Of a stretch of DNA of 64,000 bases, positions 1 to 9,491 are shown one piece after another. A model generated the notes under the pieces. That model was not told the origin of the DNA and ran no database searches. It worked only from the letters and a program-made list of their open reading frames with translations. Source of the DNA: Psychrobacter sp. P11F6 (lineage in GTDB: Bacteria; Pseudomonadota; Gammaproteobacteria; Pseudomonadales; Moraxellaceae); assembly GCF_001435295.1 (NCBI RefSeq), contig NZ_CM003594.1, positions 1,674,001 to 1,738,000 on the forward strand, given 5' to 3'. The position numbers and the translations under genes are program-made. Numbering within the stretch: position 1 is the stretch's first letter; each line of letters begins with the position of its first letter.

Positions 1-1
1 A

Positions 2-751
2 CTGGGTCTTGGTGAAGTTAACGAAGTTGCAACCGGTAAAGACAGTAACTTTACTGATGTACCAGCCGAGAGCGAGTGGAATATTAGCAAAGATGCCGCT
101 TATTTTCATTACTGTGCCAACGAAACCATTCATGGTTTGCAAATATTTGAGCCGCCACAAGTCGATGCGCCGATTGTCGTCGATATGTCTTCTTGCATTT
201 TGTCACAGCCAATCGACGTGTCTAAATTTGGCATGATTTACGCGGGCGCGCAAAAAAATATCGGGCCAGCAGGTCTGATTATCGTGATTATCCGTGAAGA
301 CCTATTAGGTCAAGCGAGTGAATGGTGCCCACTGCTGATGAACTATGAGCATCAAGCTGAAAAAGAATCAATGTCAAACACACCAGCGACATATTCTTGG
401 TATTTAGCAGGGCTAGTCTTTGATTGGTTAGAAGAGCAGGGCGGCGTTGCTGCTATCGGCAAAATCAACCAACAAAAAGCCGATTTACTCTATAAAACAA
501 TTGATGATAGCAGTTTTTATAGCAACCCAGTTGACCCCAAATATCGCTCTATCATGAATGTGCCTTTTACCTTAGCCGACAGCAGCCTTGATAAAGTATT
601 CTTAGAAGAGTCGGAAGCGGCAGGCTTGATGAATCTAAAAGGTCACCGCGATGTGGGCGGTATGCGTGCCAGCATTTACAATGCAGTGTCATTAGATTGG
701 GTGCAGCAGTTGGTTGACTTTATGATTGCGTTTGAGAAAAAACACGCATAA
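2..751 (+). CDS. serC: Phosphoserine aminotransferase SerC, 5' end cut by the window
   Basis: PLP enzyme that transaminates 3-phosphohydroxypyruvate with glutamate in serine synthesis, and serves the equivalent step in PLP synthesis. The frame is open from base 2, so the start lies left of the window; about 249 of the usual ~360 residues are visible. Family marks seen are the CANETIHG stretch near the left edge and [11 protein letters not shown], whose lysine is the expected PLP Schiff-base residue. The C-terminal [11 protein letters not shown] block is also typical. A strong stem-loop terminator follows 22 bases after the stop, so serC is the last gene of its transcript. Identification is secure. 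Confidence 0.95.
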   Translation: MGLGEVNEVATGKDSNFTDVPAESEWNISKDAAYFHYCANETIHGLQIFEPPQVDAPIVVDMSSCILSQPIDVSKFGMIYAGAQKNIGPAGLIIVIIREDLLGQASEWCPLLMNYEHQAEKESMSNTPATYSWYLAGLVFDWLEEQGGVAAIGKINQQKADLLYKTIDDSSFYSNPVDPKYRSIMNVPFTLADSSLDKVFLEESEAAGLMNLKGHRDVGGMRASIYNAVSLDWVQQLVDFMIAFEKKHA

Positions 752-772
752 ATTATGGATAGACTTTAAAAT

Positions 773-807
773 AAAAGACGCAACTTTTATAAGCTGCGTC
801 TTTTTTT
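773..807 (+). terminator. Rho-independent terminator after serC
   Basis: Arms AAAAGACGCA (773-782) and TGCGTCTTTT (795-804) pair around a 12-base loop and run into a T tract. Confidence 0.85.
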
Positions 808-871
808 ATACGCGTCAGTATTCTTTTAAGATAAATGATGCATCATGTAGCAACTCTAACGCTGCAAACCA

Positions 872-889
872 TTAGGTTAAAAAACCTAA
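872..889 (+). promoter_or_regulatory. Small inverted repeat upstream of the peptide-binding protein gene
   Basis: TTAGGTT and AACCTAA pair perfectly across AAAA, 113 bases before the next start codon. There is no T tract, so it is more like a protein-binding site or leader hairpin than a terminator. Function unknown. Confidence 0.25.
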
Positions 890-1001
890 GTTTGTTATGA
901 TAAAATTCTGCAGCACTCACTCTTTTCAATTATATGGTAGCACTTAAGTAAAATTTCATCATATTCATTGGGCTAGCACAAGGGTTTGTTATAACTTTAT
1001 T

Positions 1002-2846
1002 ATGATAAAAAATACCATGCTAAAAGTCATCTTGTTAGTGGCAACATTAGGAGCAATGGCGAGCTGGATACCAGTTAGTATCGCGGCGCCAATCACCACT
1101 ACTGCGCTTGGTCATAATAGTACCACTGAGTATATTAATGCGCCGTTTATGCCTTATGCCAACCCAAAGGCACCGACAGGCGGTACATTATCACTTGAGG
1201 CGCGTGGTACTTTTAACGCGGCCAACAAGTGGATGACCACAGGTGTGGCGATGGTTGGCACCGATTATCTATATGATACCTTGATGACTGGCTCATTAAA
1301 TGAAGCCTTTACCATGTATCCGCAGCTGGCAACCAAAGTAACTTATGATCCTGATGACACCAGTTGGATTATCTATTATATTAATCCTGCTGCGCGCTTT
1401 TGGGATGGCACGCCAGTCACCAGTAGTGACGTCAAAGCGACTTATGATGCGCTGTTAAATAAAGGGCCAATGTATATTCGCAGCTATTTGGGTGATATTA
1501 AAGACATTCAGATTATTAATGACCAACAAGTGAAGTTTATCTTTGCCTCTGCTGACAATAAAGAGATTTTATTAACCGTCGGACAGTTTCCTATTTTTGC
1601 TAAGTCCTCTATCGATACTGATTTTGAAAAAATAACCTTGACGCCATTGATGGGCAGTGGACCTTATAAGTTAGGACGTGTCGATGCAGGGCGCTCGGTC
1701 AGCTATGTACGTGATCCCAATTATTGGGGTCGTGATTTGATGGTCAATCGCGGTCGTTATAACTTTGATATGATTAAGTTTGTATATTATCAAAGCGATG
1801 AGATTGCCTTTGAAGGTTTTAAGTCTGGTCAATATCGTTTTCGCCCTGAGAATAAAGCGTCGAACTGGGCAACGGGTTATAACTTCCCTGCAGTCAAGGC
1901 AGGTCTTATCAATCAAGAAACCATAAGCAGCGAAAACCCAGTACCAATGCAAGGTCTGGTCATGAATATGCGACGTCCCATCTTTCAAGATATTCGCGTT
2001 CGCCAAGCACTGAGCAAGGCTTACGACTTTGAGTGGATGAATAAGACCTTGTTTCATGGGCAGTATGAACGCTTACAAAGTTTCTTTCATGGCTCCGAGC
2101 TTGCCGCAACAGGGGTGCCATCTGCTGAAGAGATGCAGGTGCTTACGCCTTTATTACCTAAGCTTGAACCGCTGCAACGTCAAGCCGTATTAATGGAGTG
2201 GCAATTGCCGACCAGTGACGGTAGTGGCTTTAACCGTAAAGAGTTACTAGAAGCGCGGCAGCTGTTGCTAGATGCTGGATTTTATTATAACGATATGAAG
2301 CTATATCAGCCCAATGGACAACTTGCTCATATTGAGGTTTTAATGATGGGCGATACTATGGGTCGGGTGCTGCTGCCATATATTCGAAATCTAAAGCGCT
2401 TAGGATTTGATGCCACGTTACGTCAAGTCGACGGACCACAATATTACGAGCGGGTACGCCGTTTTGACTACGACATGATAGTTGATAAATTTGCTCAGAG
2501 TTTATCCCCTGGTGCGGAACAAGTTGGCTTTTGGGGTAGCTCAGCGGCTGACCAAGCGGGTAATAGAAATACTATCGGCATCAAAAACCCAGAGATTGAC
2601 GCGGTGATAGAGCAGCTTGGTAATGCTAAAACTCGCGACGATACTATATTATATACTCAGGTGCTCGATCGTCTACTACGTGCTGGTCATTATTTAGTGC
2701 CTTTATACGGCAAATCAGCGACCAATGTCGCCTATTGGGATCAATACCGTCATACTGAAAAACTGCCCTCTAATGCCATCGGTATTGACTACTGGTGGAC
2801 GGACAAAGAAGCAGAAGCACGTATTAACCAATACTTGAAGCAATGA
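1002..2846 (+). CDS. yejA: Peptide ABC transporter periplasmic binding protein, YejA-like (SBP family 5)
   Basis: Extracellular solute-binding protein of the oligopeptide/dipeptide class (614 residues) that delivers peptides to the inner-membrane permeases encoded downstream. The N-terminus has a positively charged start and a hydrophobic stretch, with likely signal peptidase I cleavage after IAA near residue 29; there is no lipobox. The body shows family-5 features: YLYDTLMTG near the start, the WIIYYINPAARFWDGTPVTSSDV block, and GSGPYKLG. Length and the neighbours (two permeases and a double ATPase) fit the Yej system, which in enterobacteria imports microcin C and some peptides; the actual substrate here is not known. 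An alternative ATG lies 15 bases inside. gloB interrupts the operon after this gene. Confidence 0.85.
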   Translation: MIKNTMLKVILLVATLGAMASWIPVSIAAPITTTALGHNSTTEYINAPFMPYANPKAPTGGTLSLEARGTFNAANKWMTTGVAMVGTDYLYDTLMTGSLNEAFTMYPQLATKVTYDPDDTSWIIYYINPAARFWDGTPVTSSDVKATYDALLNKGPMYIRSYLGDIKDIQIINDQQVKFIFASADNKEILLTVGQFPIFAKSSIDTDFEKITLTPLMGSGPYKLGRVDAGRSVSYVRDPNYWGRDLMVNRGRYNFDMIKFVYYQSDEIAFEGFKSGQYRFRPENKASNWATGYNFPAVKAGLINQETISSENPVPMQGLVMNMRRPIFQDIRVRQALSKAYDFEWMNKTLFHGQYERLQSFFHGSELAATGVPSAEEMQVLTPLLPKLEPLQRQAVLMEWQLPTSDGSGFNRKELLEARQLLLDAGFYYNDMKLYQPNGQLAHIEVLMMGDTMGRVLLPYIRNLKRLGFDATLRQVDGPQYYERVRRFDYDMIVDKFAQSLSPGAEQVGFWGSSAADQAGNRNTIGIKNPEIDAVIEQLGNAKTRDDTILYTQVLDRLLRAGHYLVPLYGKSATNVAYWDQYRHTEKLPSNAIGIDYWWTDKEAEARINQYLKQ

Positions 2847-2950
2847 TTTAGAACAATACATGAAATAACGCTGCATCTTAAAATTTTATTTCGTTTAAAA
2901 AATCAATAAAAGACATCAGCAATAAAGATAACTACTGGTAAGGATTTAAT

Positions 2951-3730
2951 ATGACTATTCGCATTCACCCAATCAAAGCGTTCAATGACAATTATATTTG
3001 GACATTGATTAATGAAAATAATAAACAGGCGATCGTTATTGATCCTGGTCAAGCTGAGCCTGTCATGAGTTATTTGGAAGAAAATAAATTAGAGCTGACG
3101 TCTATCTGGACGACTCATCATCATCATGACCATATCGGCGGTGTCGCAGAACTGCAAGAGTCTTATCCGATGACGCATCTGGTTGCGCATACTGAGCATA
3201 ATGTTGATGAAGATCAAACCATCAAAGATGGTAGTACCGTCAGTGCGTGGGGCTGTGCAGCACAAGTATGGGATGTGTCCGGTCATACTGCTAGCCACGT
3301 GGCTTATATATTAGATATTGACGGGCTTAAACATTGCTTTTGTGGCGATACTTTATTTAGTGCTGGATGCGGACGGGTATTTACTGGGACGATTGAGCAA
3401 TTACACAACAGCTTTAAGCGTTTAAATGGTTTGCCAGCTGAGACGCTGCTATATCCTGCGCATGAATATACCGCCAGTAATCTGCGCTTTGGACTATCTA
3501 TTGAACCTACTAATGAAGCAATGCAGCAAACTCTGGTTCAAGCAGAAGAAAAAACCGCCCAAGGTATTCCGACGTTGCCAGTCTCTCTAGAACATGAGCG
3601 CGCAGTCAATGTGTTTTTACGGACGCAAGAGCCGAGTGTGATAGCAGGGGTGAAGTCTAAAGCAACTATCGATGATGATAAATCTTTGGCTGTATTTGCT
3701 GCGTTACGTGAGCTTAAAAATAGCTTTTAA
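2951..3730 (+). CDS. gloB: Hydroxyacylglutathione hydrolase (glyoxalase II)
   Basis: Metallo-beta-lactamase-fold thioesterase that hydrolyses S-lactoylglutathione to lactate and glutathione, the second step of methylglyoxal detoxification, in the cytoplasm. The dinuclear metal motif THHHHDH is at residues 55-61; the later ligands appear in VSGHTASHV, FCGDTLF and YPAHEYT. At 259 residues it matches the family length. A purine-rich GGTAAGGA ribosome site precedes the ATG. It sits between the binding protein and permease genes of the Yej-type transporter, about 100 bases from each, all on the same strand, so it is probably co-transcribed although no metabolic link is obvious. Confidence 0.95.
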   Translation: MTIRIHPIKAFNDNYIWTLINENNKQAIVIDPGQAEPVMSYLEENKLELTSIWTTHHHHDHIGGVAELQESYPMTHLVAHTEHNVDEDQTIKDGSTVSAWGCAAQVWDVSGHTASHVAYILDIDGLKHCFCGDTLFSAGCGRVFTGTIEQLHNSFKRLNGLPAETLLYPAHEYTASNLRFGLSIEPTNEAMQQTLVQAEEKTAQGIPTLPVSLEHERAVNVFLRTQEPSVIAGVKSKATIDDDKSLAVFAALRELKNSF

Positions 3731-3820
3731 ACCATAATGGGCACTTCGACTGACGTTTTGATAGTTATTAGCTGCGTATTATTTCTGCCGTCATATTTAT
3801 TATCTTAGGAAGCCACCGTT

Positions 3821-4888
3821 ATGGGTCGTTATATCTTAAAAAGGTTACTGCTGATATTACCGACGCTTTTTTTGATATTGCTCGCAAACTTTGTGATTGT
3901 ACAAGCAGCGCCTGGTGGTCCTGTCGAGCAGCAGCTGGCGCTTATCGAGCAAGGTGCAAAAGACAATGCACTTGGCGGTAATATTGGCGCGGGTAGTGCG
4001 GGAAATAACAGTACCTATCAAGGTACGCGTGGCTTATCTGAGGAAATGGTTGCAGCGATTAATGCCCAATACGGCTTTGATAAATCGGCACCTGAGCGCT
4101 TTTGGCTCATGTTAAAGAATTACGCTCAGCTAGATTTTGGCGAGTCTTTTTTTAAAGGGCAGTCGGTAACGGATTTGATTATCGAGAAATTACCCGTTTC
4201 TATCTCGCTTGGGCTCTGGAGCACGCTGCTGATTTATATGATAGCGATTCCACTAGGTATCTATAAAGCCATGCATCATGGCTCGGGGATTGATAAAGTT
4301 ACTGCCATGCTACTGGCTATCGGGCATGCAATACCCGTTTTCGTATTTGCCGTTATATTACTGGTGTTTTTTGCAGGTGGTAGCTACTGGAATATCTTTC
4401 CACTGCAAGGCTTGACCTCTGAGAATTTTGATCAATTAAGCGCGCTGGGCAAAATCAAAGATTACTTTTGGCATTTGGCGCTACCGCTGCTAGCAAGTAC
4501 GGTTGGTGGTTTTGCGGGCTTGACTTATTTGACCAAGTTTAGCTTTTTAGAAGAGCTGGGTAAGCAATATGTGCTTACTGCTCGTGCCAAAGGCTTGGCT
4601 GAGCGTCAAGTGCTATACGGACATGTGTTTCGTAATGCCATGCTGATTATTATTGCAGGTATTCCAGCGGCTATCGTTGGCATTTTCTTTGCCGGAAACT
4701 TCTTAATCGAGATTATTTTTAAACTTGATGGTTTGGGGTTGTTAGGTTTTGAAGCCATTCAGCAGCGCGATTATCCGGTGATATTTGGTACATTGTTTAT
4801 TTTTACCTTGGTCGGACTGTTATTACAGTTAATCAGTGATTTGAGTTATCACTTGATTGATCCTCGTATTGATTTTGAGGGGCGATAA
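3821..4888 (+). CDS. yejB: Peptide ABC transporter permease, YejB-like
   Basis: Inner-membrane permease of the DppB/OppB class (355 residues). It opens with MGRYILKRLLLILPTLFLILLANFVIVQAAPGGP, typical of the first membrane segment of this class (only the fold, not the substrate, follows from it). After a periplasmic insert of about 65 residues come the remaining membrane segments and the cytoplasmic coupling loop, here with YVLTARAKGLAERQVLYGHVFRNA, the EAA-type loop that contacts the ATPase. The stop codon overlaps the next start by one base (TAATG), so YejB and YejE are translationally coupled. The long periplasmic insert is typical of YejB rather than DppB. Confidence 0.9.
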   Translation: MGRYILKRLLLILPTLFLILLANFVIVQAAPGGPVEQQLALIEQGAKDNALGGNIGAGSAGNNSTYQGTRGLSEEMVAAINAQYGFDKSAPERFWLMLKNYAQLDFGESFFKGQSVTDLIIEKLPVSISLGLWSTLLIYMIAIPLGIYKAMHHGSGIDKVTAMLLAIGHAIPVFVFAVILLVFFAGGSYWNIFPLQGLTSENFDQLSALGKIKDYFWHLALPLLASTVGGFAGLTYLTKFSFLEELGKQYVLTARAKGLAERQVLYGHVFRNAMLIIIAGIPAAIVGIFFAGNFLIEIIFKLDGLGLLGFEAIQQRDYPVIFGTLFIFTLVGLLLQLISDLSYHLIDPRIDFEGR

Positions 4889-5982
4889 TGTCAGATAAAA
4901 TATCAAATCATCCGTTACCTTCAACGCCTTCATCTGCATCTCCTGTCTCTATGCCAAAAAAACGTCGCCTAAATCCTATCTGGCAGGCACGCCTCAACCG
5001 CTTTCGCCGTAATCGTCTAGGCGTCGTATCATTATTCATTTTTGCGCTGATATTCGTCATTTGTATGGCAGCCAATGTGATTGCCAATGACAAGCCGCTA
5101 CTGGTGCAGTATCAAGGCGATTATTACTTTCCTGTTCTAAAAGCCTATCCTGAAACGGCTTTTGGTGGGGTGTTTGAGACTGAAGCCAATTATAAAGACC
5201 CTGCGGTACAGACGCTGATTAATGAGCAGGGTTTTTACATTATGCCGCCGATTCCATTTGCCGATCAGACACCTAATGTTGAGCTAGGTATCCCATATCC
5301 AGCAGCGCCCAATAGCCAGAACTGGCTTGGTACTGATGACTTAGGCCGCGACGTGTTGGCGCGGATACTTTATGGCATGCGGGTGTCGTTACTTTTTGGT
5401 TTAGCATTAACACTTGCTGGGGCAGTGATTGGTATTATCGTCGGTGCGATACAAGGCTATTACGGTGGTTGGGTGGATTTGGCAGGACAGCGCTTCATGG
5501 AAGTATGGGGCGGTATGCCGCAGCTGTTTATGATTATTATTTTGGTCAGCTTATTCAGCCCCAGTATCACCATGCTATTTGCCATGATGTTGTTATTTGG
5601 CTGGATGGGCTTGGTCGGTTTGGTGCGGGCAGAGTTTTTGCGCGCGCGTAACTTTGACTATGTACGTGCCGCCCGTAATCTAGGGGTTGCGGATAGCCAA
5701 ATTATGCTGAGACATATCTTACCCAATGCTCTAGCTTCAAGCTTATCGCAGCTGCCATTTATATTGACAGCTAATATTATCGCTTTGACAGCGTTAGATT
5801 TCTTGGGTTATGGCTTGCCACCTGGATCACCGTCGCTCGGTGAGCTGATGGTACAAGGGAAAAATAATCTCGATGCGCCATGGCTTGCGCTATCTGGGTT
5901 TTTTAGTTTGACCTTTATTTTATCATTGCTGATTTTCGTTGGCGAAGCGCTGCGTGATGCGTTTGATCCGAGGCGCTCCTGA
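4888..5982 (+). CDS. yejE: Peptide ABC transporter permease, YejE-like
   Basis: Second inner-membrane permease (364 residues), DppC/OppC class. A proline- and serine-rich cytoplasmic N-terminus leads into the first membrane segment, then a large periplasmic insert (about residues 65-145) characteristic of YejE, then NWLGTDDLGRDVLARILYG, the signature just before the conserved permease core. The EAA coupling loop is seen as NFDYVRAARNLGVADSQIMLRHILPNA. It starts inside the stop of yejB and ends one base before the ATG of the ATPase gene, so the three genes form a tight operon. Confidence 0.9.
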   Translation: MSDKISNHPLPSTPSSASPVSMPKKRRLNPIWQARLNRFRRNRLGVVSLFIFALIFVICMAANVIANDKPLLVQYQGDYYFPVLKAYPETAFGGVFETEANYKDPAVQTLINEQGFYIMPPIPFADQTPNVELGIPYPAAPNSQNWLGTDDLGRDVLARILYGMRVSLLFGLALTLAGAVIGIIVGAIQGYYGGWVDLAGQRFMEVWGGMPQLFMIIILVSLFSPSITMLFAMMLLFGWMGLVGLVRAEFLRARNFDYVRAARNLGVADSQIMLRHILPNALASSLSQLPFILTANIIALTALDFLGYGLPPGSPSLGELMVQGKNNLDAPWLALSGFFSLTFILSLLIFVGEALRDAFDPRRS

Positions 5983-5983
5983 T

Positions 5984-7714
5984 ATGACAACTGATGATGT
6001 GATAACGACTAATATGACGACTACTGAGCAAAGTGTTACTGAGCACAATGCCCATTTAAATGATAGTCATAGCAATAACCAAAATAAGCTGATGCTGACC
6101 GTGGATAAGCTGAGCATTGTTACCAATACTGGCTTAACGTTAGTTGATAATCTGTCTTATGCGCTTAGGCAAGGACAAACCCTTGCTATCGTTGGTGAAT
6201 CGGGCTCTGGCAAATCCATTGCAAGTCTCGCGCTATTAGGCTTATTGCCAGACAGTTTGACCGTTAGCGGTGAGGTGAAGCTAGCAGGGTCAGCAGGGTT
6301 GACTGTGTTACCGATAGCCAATACCAATGTTAATGTTAGTGCTAAGGCACGTAACGCTGCGCTGCGCTCTATTCGCGGACAGCGCATCGGCATGGTGTTT
6401 CAAGAACCAATGACAGCGCTCAATCCACTACATACGGTCGGCAAACAAATTGCTGAATCACTACGTCTAGTTGGTGTGCCCAAGAAACACTGGCAAAGTC
6501 AAACAATCGATTTACTAAATGATGTCAATATTACCAATCCGATTGATAAGCTGAACCGCTATCCGCATGAGCTATCAGGTGGTCAACGTCAGCGAGTGAT
6601 GATTGCCATGGCATTGGCACAGCAGCCTGATATTTTAATCGCTGATGAGCCGACCACCGCGCTTGATGTGACTCTCCAACATGAGATTCTCGCTCTATTA
6701 GATGATCTTAAGCGTCAGCATAATATGGCGATGGTTCTTATTAGCCATGACCTCAATCTGGTCAGGCGCTACAGTGATGATGTCATCGTGATGCGCCAAG
6801 GCCAAACGATTGAGCAAGGGCAAACCATAAGTGTGTTCAATCAGCCTAAAGCCGAATATACCCGCTCGCTAATCAAACAAGACTTTGGCCAAGCACTGAA
6901 CTTCTCTAATGATGATAAAATTCAGCAATCAACCGTATTGCAAGTCAGCAATTTACAAGTACAGTTTCCCATTGAAAAAAGTCTGTTTGGTGGTACTAAG
7001 CGCTGGTTTGATGCGGTAAAAAATGTTGATATGACGCTACAGAAAGGGTGGGCGTTAGGCATTGTAGGTGAGTCAGGCTCTGGAAAAACCACGATAGCGC
7101 TTGCGTTAAGTCAATTACTTAGCAATCAAGCGCGTGTGGGTGGCGAGATAATGGTTAATGGACAAGATATTTCAGTATTGTCCAAGGGTGAGCTACGTCA
7201 GTTTCGCTCGCAAATTCAAATGGTATTTCAAGACCCATTTGCCAGTATCAATCCACGTATGACGGTGATGCAAATCATTGAAGAAGGATTGCTCGTACAA
7301 GGCGTTGATAAGGCAGCACGGCAGCAGGCGGTGATGGATAGCCTTACTACCGTGCATCTGCCAGCTGAGTTTTCGCATCGCTATCCGCATGAGCTATCAG
7401 GTGGTCAACGTCAACGGGTAGCACTTGCTCGCGCACTCATTATGCAGCCGAGTCTATTGATACTGGATGAGCCGACGTCCGCGCTTGATAGTACCACGCA
7501 GGTGACCGTCGTTAATTTACTACGTGAAATTCAACAGAAACTACAAATCAGTTATGTGTTTATTAGTCATGACTTAAAAGTGGTGCGCGCCTTATGTCAG
7601 CAAGTTATGGTGCTTAAAGATGGCATATGTATTGAGTCTGGACGTACTGAAGATGTTTTTAATAGCCCACAGCATCCCTATGCGCAGCAGTTGCTGCAGG
7701 CGAGTATGATTTAG
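5984..7714 (+). CDS. yejF: Peptide ABC transporter double ATPase, YejF-like
   Basis: ATP-hydrolysing subunit with two ABC domains in one chain (576 residues) that powers the YejBE permease. Walker A motifs GESGSGKS (residues 71-78) and GESGSGKT (362-369), LSGGQRQRV signatures near 197 and 471, and Walker B blocks [12 protein letters not shown] and [12 protein letters not shown] are all intact in both halves. The open frame extends 45 bases upstream through a TTG, but the ATG at 5984, one base after the permease stop, is the better start. The two signature regions share an exact 35-base match (see repeat entries). No terminator is obvious in the 220 bases that follow. Confidence 0.92.
   Translation: MTTDDVITTNMTTTEQSVTEHNAHLNDSHSNNQNKLMLTVDKLSIVTNTGLTLVDNLSYALRQGQTLAIVGESGSGKSIASLALLGLLPDSLTVSGEVKLAGSAGLTVLPIANTNVNVSAKARNAALRSIRGQRIGMVFQEPMTALNPLHTVGKQIAESLRLVGVPKKHWQSQTIDLLNDVNITNPIDKLNRYPHELSGGQRQRVMIAMALAQQPDILIADEPTTALDVTLQHEILALLDDLKRQHNMAMVLISHDLNLVRRYSDDVIVMRQGQTIEQGQTISVFNQPKAEYTRSLIKQDFGQALNFSNDDKIQQSTVLQVSNLQVQFPIEKSLFGGTKRWFDAVKNVDMTLQKGWALGIVGESGSGKTTIALALSQLLSNQARVGGEIMVNGQDISVLSKGELRQFRSQIQMVFQDPFASINPRMTVMQIIEEGLLVQGVDKAARQQAVMDSLTTVHLPAEFSHRYPHELSGGQRQRVALARALIMQPSLLILDEPTSALDSTTQVTVVNLLREIQQKLQISYVFISHDLKVVRALCQQVMVLKDGICIESGRTEDVFNSPQHPYAQQLLQASMI
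6557..6591 (+). repeat. 35-bp direct repeat, copy 1, in the first ABC domain of yejF
   Basis: Identical to 7379-7413 over 35 bases. It encodes the [12 protein letters not shown] region including the ABC signature. Confidence 0.9.
7379..7413 (+). repeat. 35-bp direct repeat, copy 2, in the second ABC domain of yejF
   Basis: Identical to 6557-6591. The offset is 822 bases, which is 274 codons, so recombination between the copies would keep the reading frame. Confidence 0.9.
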
Positions 7715-7936
7715 TTTAGCCAAAAAGAGTTAAGCAGATAGGGTCAAATAAGCAGAACATGGCAGTTCATACTAATTGCGATATCCTAAAAATAGCAGTG
7801 ATACAATAAGTTAAACAGACGTTCACTTTAGTTAGAGGCTTAAATTTGTTTAATTGTTAGTTAAAGAGCCGTTTAAATTGCTGCTTTAAAGGATTGTCAT
7901 CGCTATTATTACCCTCATTAAAAAGGATTTTTACTC

Positions 7937-9241
7937 ATGAAAAAACAAAATAGTATTGCTAAATTAGTAAATAACAAGTTAGTAAATACTAATGGATTGC
8001 AGAATGTTGGTTATTTAGCCGTTGCTAAAACACGCGCTAAAGTCTTAAAAGCGTTCGCTTATGTTGTTCCAATTAGAAGACCAATGCTATTTGTTGGTGA
8101 GAGCTCTTGTGAAGAGCTATGTGATATGGCCATCAACGAAGGCAGCACCAATGTATTTATCGTCACTGATGCCGTGCTTAATAAGCTAGGTATCCCAGCC
8201 AAAGTGACTGATTATCTAGATAGCAAAAATATCAGCTATACCGTTTATGACGGCATTACCCCAGACCCTACTTTTAAAGTTGTCGAAGAGGGACTGCGCA
8301 AATCTATCGATGCTAAGTGCGATTCGATTATTGCCATCGGTGGTGGTTCGGTCATTGATGCGGCTAAGATGATTGCGATGTCACAAGGCAATAGCTGCAA
8401 GCCGCAACAGCTTATCGGCATTCTTAAAGCCAGGAAGCCTTCTATGCCGCTCTATTGTATTCCTACCACGGCTGGCACAGGTTCAGAAGCAACCCTTGGT
8501 GCAGTAGTATCAGACGATAAAACACATCAAAAAGCGCTGTCTATTGACCCAAGAATGGTGCCATTAGCAGCGGCTATTGACCCTGTTATTATGAAAGGCA
8601 TGCCTGCTCATATCACAGCGGATACGGGTATCGATGTTTTAACGCACGCGCTTGAAGCTTGGATGAGTGCCAATGCCAGCGTCGAGACCGACTATTATGC
8701 GGCTTCTGCGGTCAAATCTGTGATGCAAAACCTACCGCTGGTTTATAAAGATGGCGGCAATCTTAAAGCCAGAGAAGCAATGGGTATTGCCGCTCATTAC
8801 GGCGGTATCGCCTTTAATAAAGCGGGTCTTGGTTACGTTCATGCTATCGCTCACCAGTTAGGCGCGCACTATAGTATTCCTCACGGTCGTGCCAATGCCA
8901 TCGTGCTGCCGTATGTGCTTGATGTCAATCGTCAAGGAAGTAAAAAAAGACTGGCAGAGTTGGCTCGCAAGACTGGTATGGTAAAATCAGGACAAGCTAG
9001 TAAGAGTGATGCTGAGATTGCCGACCACCTCATCGCGCAAGTACGCGAACTGATTGCCACCTTGAATATCGATCCAACGGTGAAAGGCATGCAAAGCAGT
9101 GATTTTGATAAAATTGCTAAAGCAGCAGCAAAAGAAGTCAGTGATACTTATGCTGTACCGACTTATCTATCAGCGTCTGAAATCAAGGCTATTTTAACCA
9201 AAATTCAGCAAGCCAGTGATGAGCGTTCTGCTGCAAAATAA
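7937..9241 (+). CDS. Iron-containing alcohol dehydrogenase (type III)
   Basis: NAD-dependent, Fe-dependent alcohol dehydrogenase family (434 residues). The nucleotide site is seen as AIGGGSVIDAAK and the following TTAGTGSEAT; metal ligands are expected in DTGIDVLTHALEAW (Asp and His) and in VHAIAHQLGAHYSIPHG (two His). Compared with the usual ~385-residue members it has an N-terminal extension of about 50 residues, rich in Lys and Asn, before the PMLFVG strand. Starts at an ATG preceded by AAAAAGGA. Single-gene unit closed by a terminator. The exact alcohol or aldehyde substrate cannot be read from the sequence. Confidence 0.88.
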   Translation: MKKQNSIAKLVNNKLVNTNGLQNVGYLAVAKTRAKVLKAFAYVVPIRRPMLFVGESSCEELCDMAINEGSTNVFIVTDAVLNKLGIPAKVTDYLDSKNISYTVYDGITPDPTFKVVEEGLRKSIDAKCDSIIAIGGGSVIDAAKMIAMSQGNSCKPQQLIGILKARKPSMPLYCIPTTAGTGSEATLGAVVSDDKTHQKALSIDPRMVPLAAAIDPVIMKGMPAHITADTGIDVLTHALEAWMSANASVETDYYAASAVKSVMQNLPLVYKDGGNLKAREAMGIAAHYGGIAFNKAGLGYVHAIAHQLGAHYSIPHGRANAIVLPYVLDVNRQGSKKRLAELARKTGMVKSGQASKSDAEIADHLIAQVRELIATLNIDPTVKGMQSSDFDKIAKAAAKEVSDTYAVPTYLSASEIKAILTKIQQASDERSAAK

Positions 9242-9271
9242 AAGAATAACTAAGCTATATTGATATAATAT

Positions 9272-9311
9272 AAAAGAGCACACTACGCTGTCCGTAATGT
9301 GCTCTTTTTTT
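9272..9311 (+). terminator. Terminator after the alcohol dehydrogenase gene
   Basis: Perfect 11-bp stem AAAAGAGCACA (9272-9282) with TGTGCTCTTTT (9298-9308), continuing into more T. Confidence 0.88.
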
Positions 9312-9334
9312 AATAATAATACTTTGTAGCAAAC

Positions 9335-9362
9335 TTATCTTATTAAGATAATTGTGTATAAT
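9335..9362 (+). promoter_or_regulatory. Candidate msrAB promoter with an overlapping palindrome
   Basis: A TATAAT box lies at 9357-9362. Immediately upstream, TTATCTTA (9335-9342) and TAAGATAA (9344-9351) form a perfect palindrome around one base, covering the position where the -35 box should be. This arrangement suggests operator control. The msrAB start codon is 130 bases downstream. Confidence 0.4.
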
Positions 9363-9491
9363 TCAGGATTTTACTGTTTAATTATATTAAATAATATCTA
9401 ATTACTGTTAAATGTTTATAACAATATAGGTGTAGTTTAGTGAGGTCAAAGAGTTATCATGGTTATATTATATTACTTTTAGGAGGTATCG

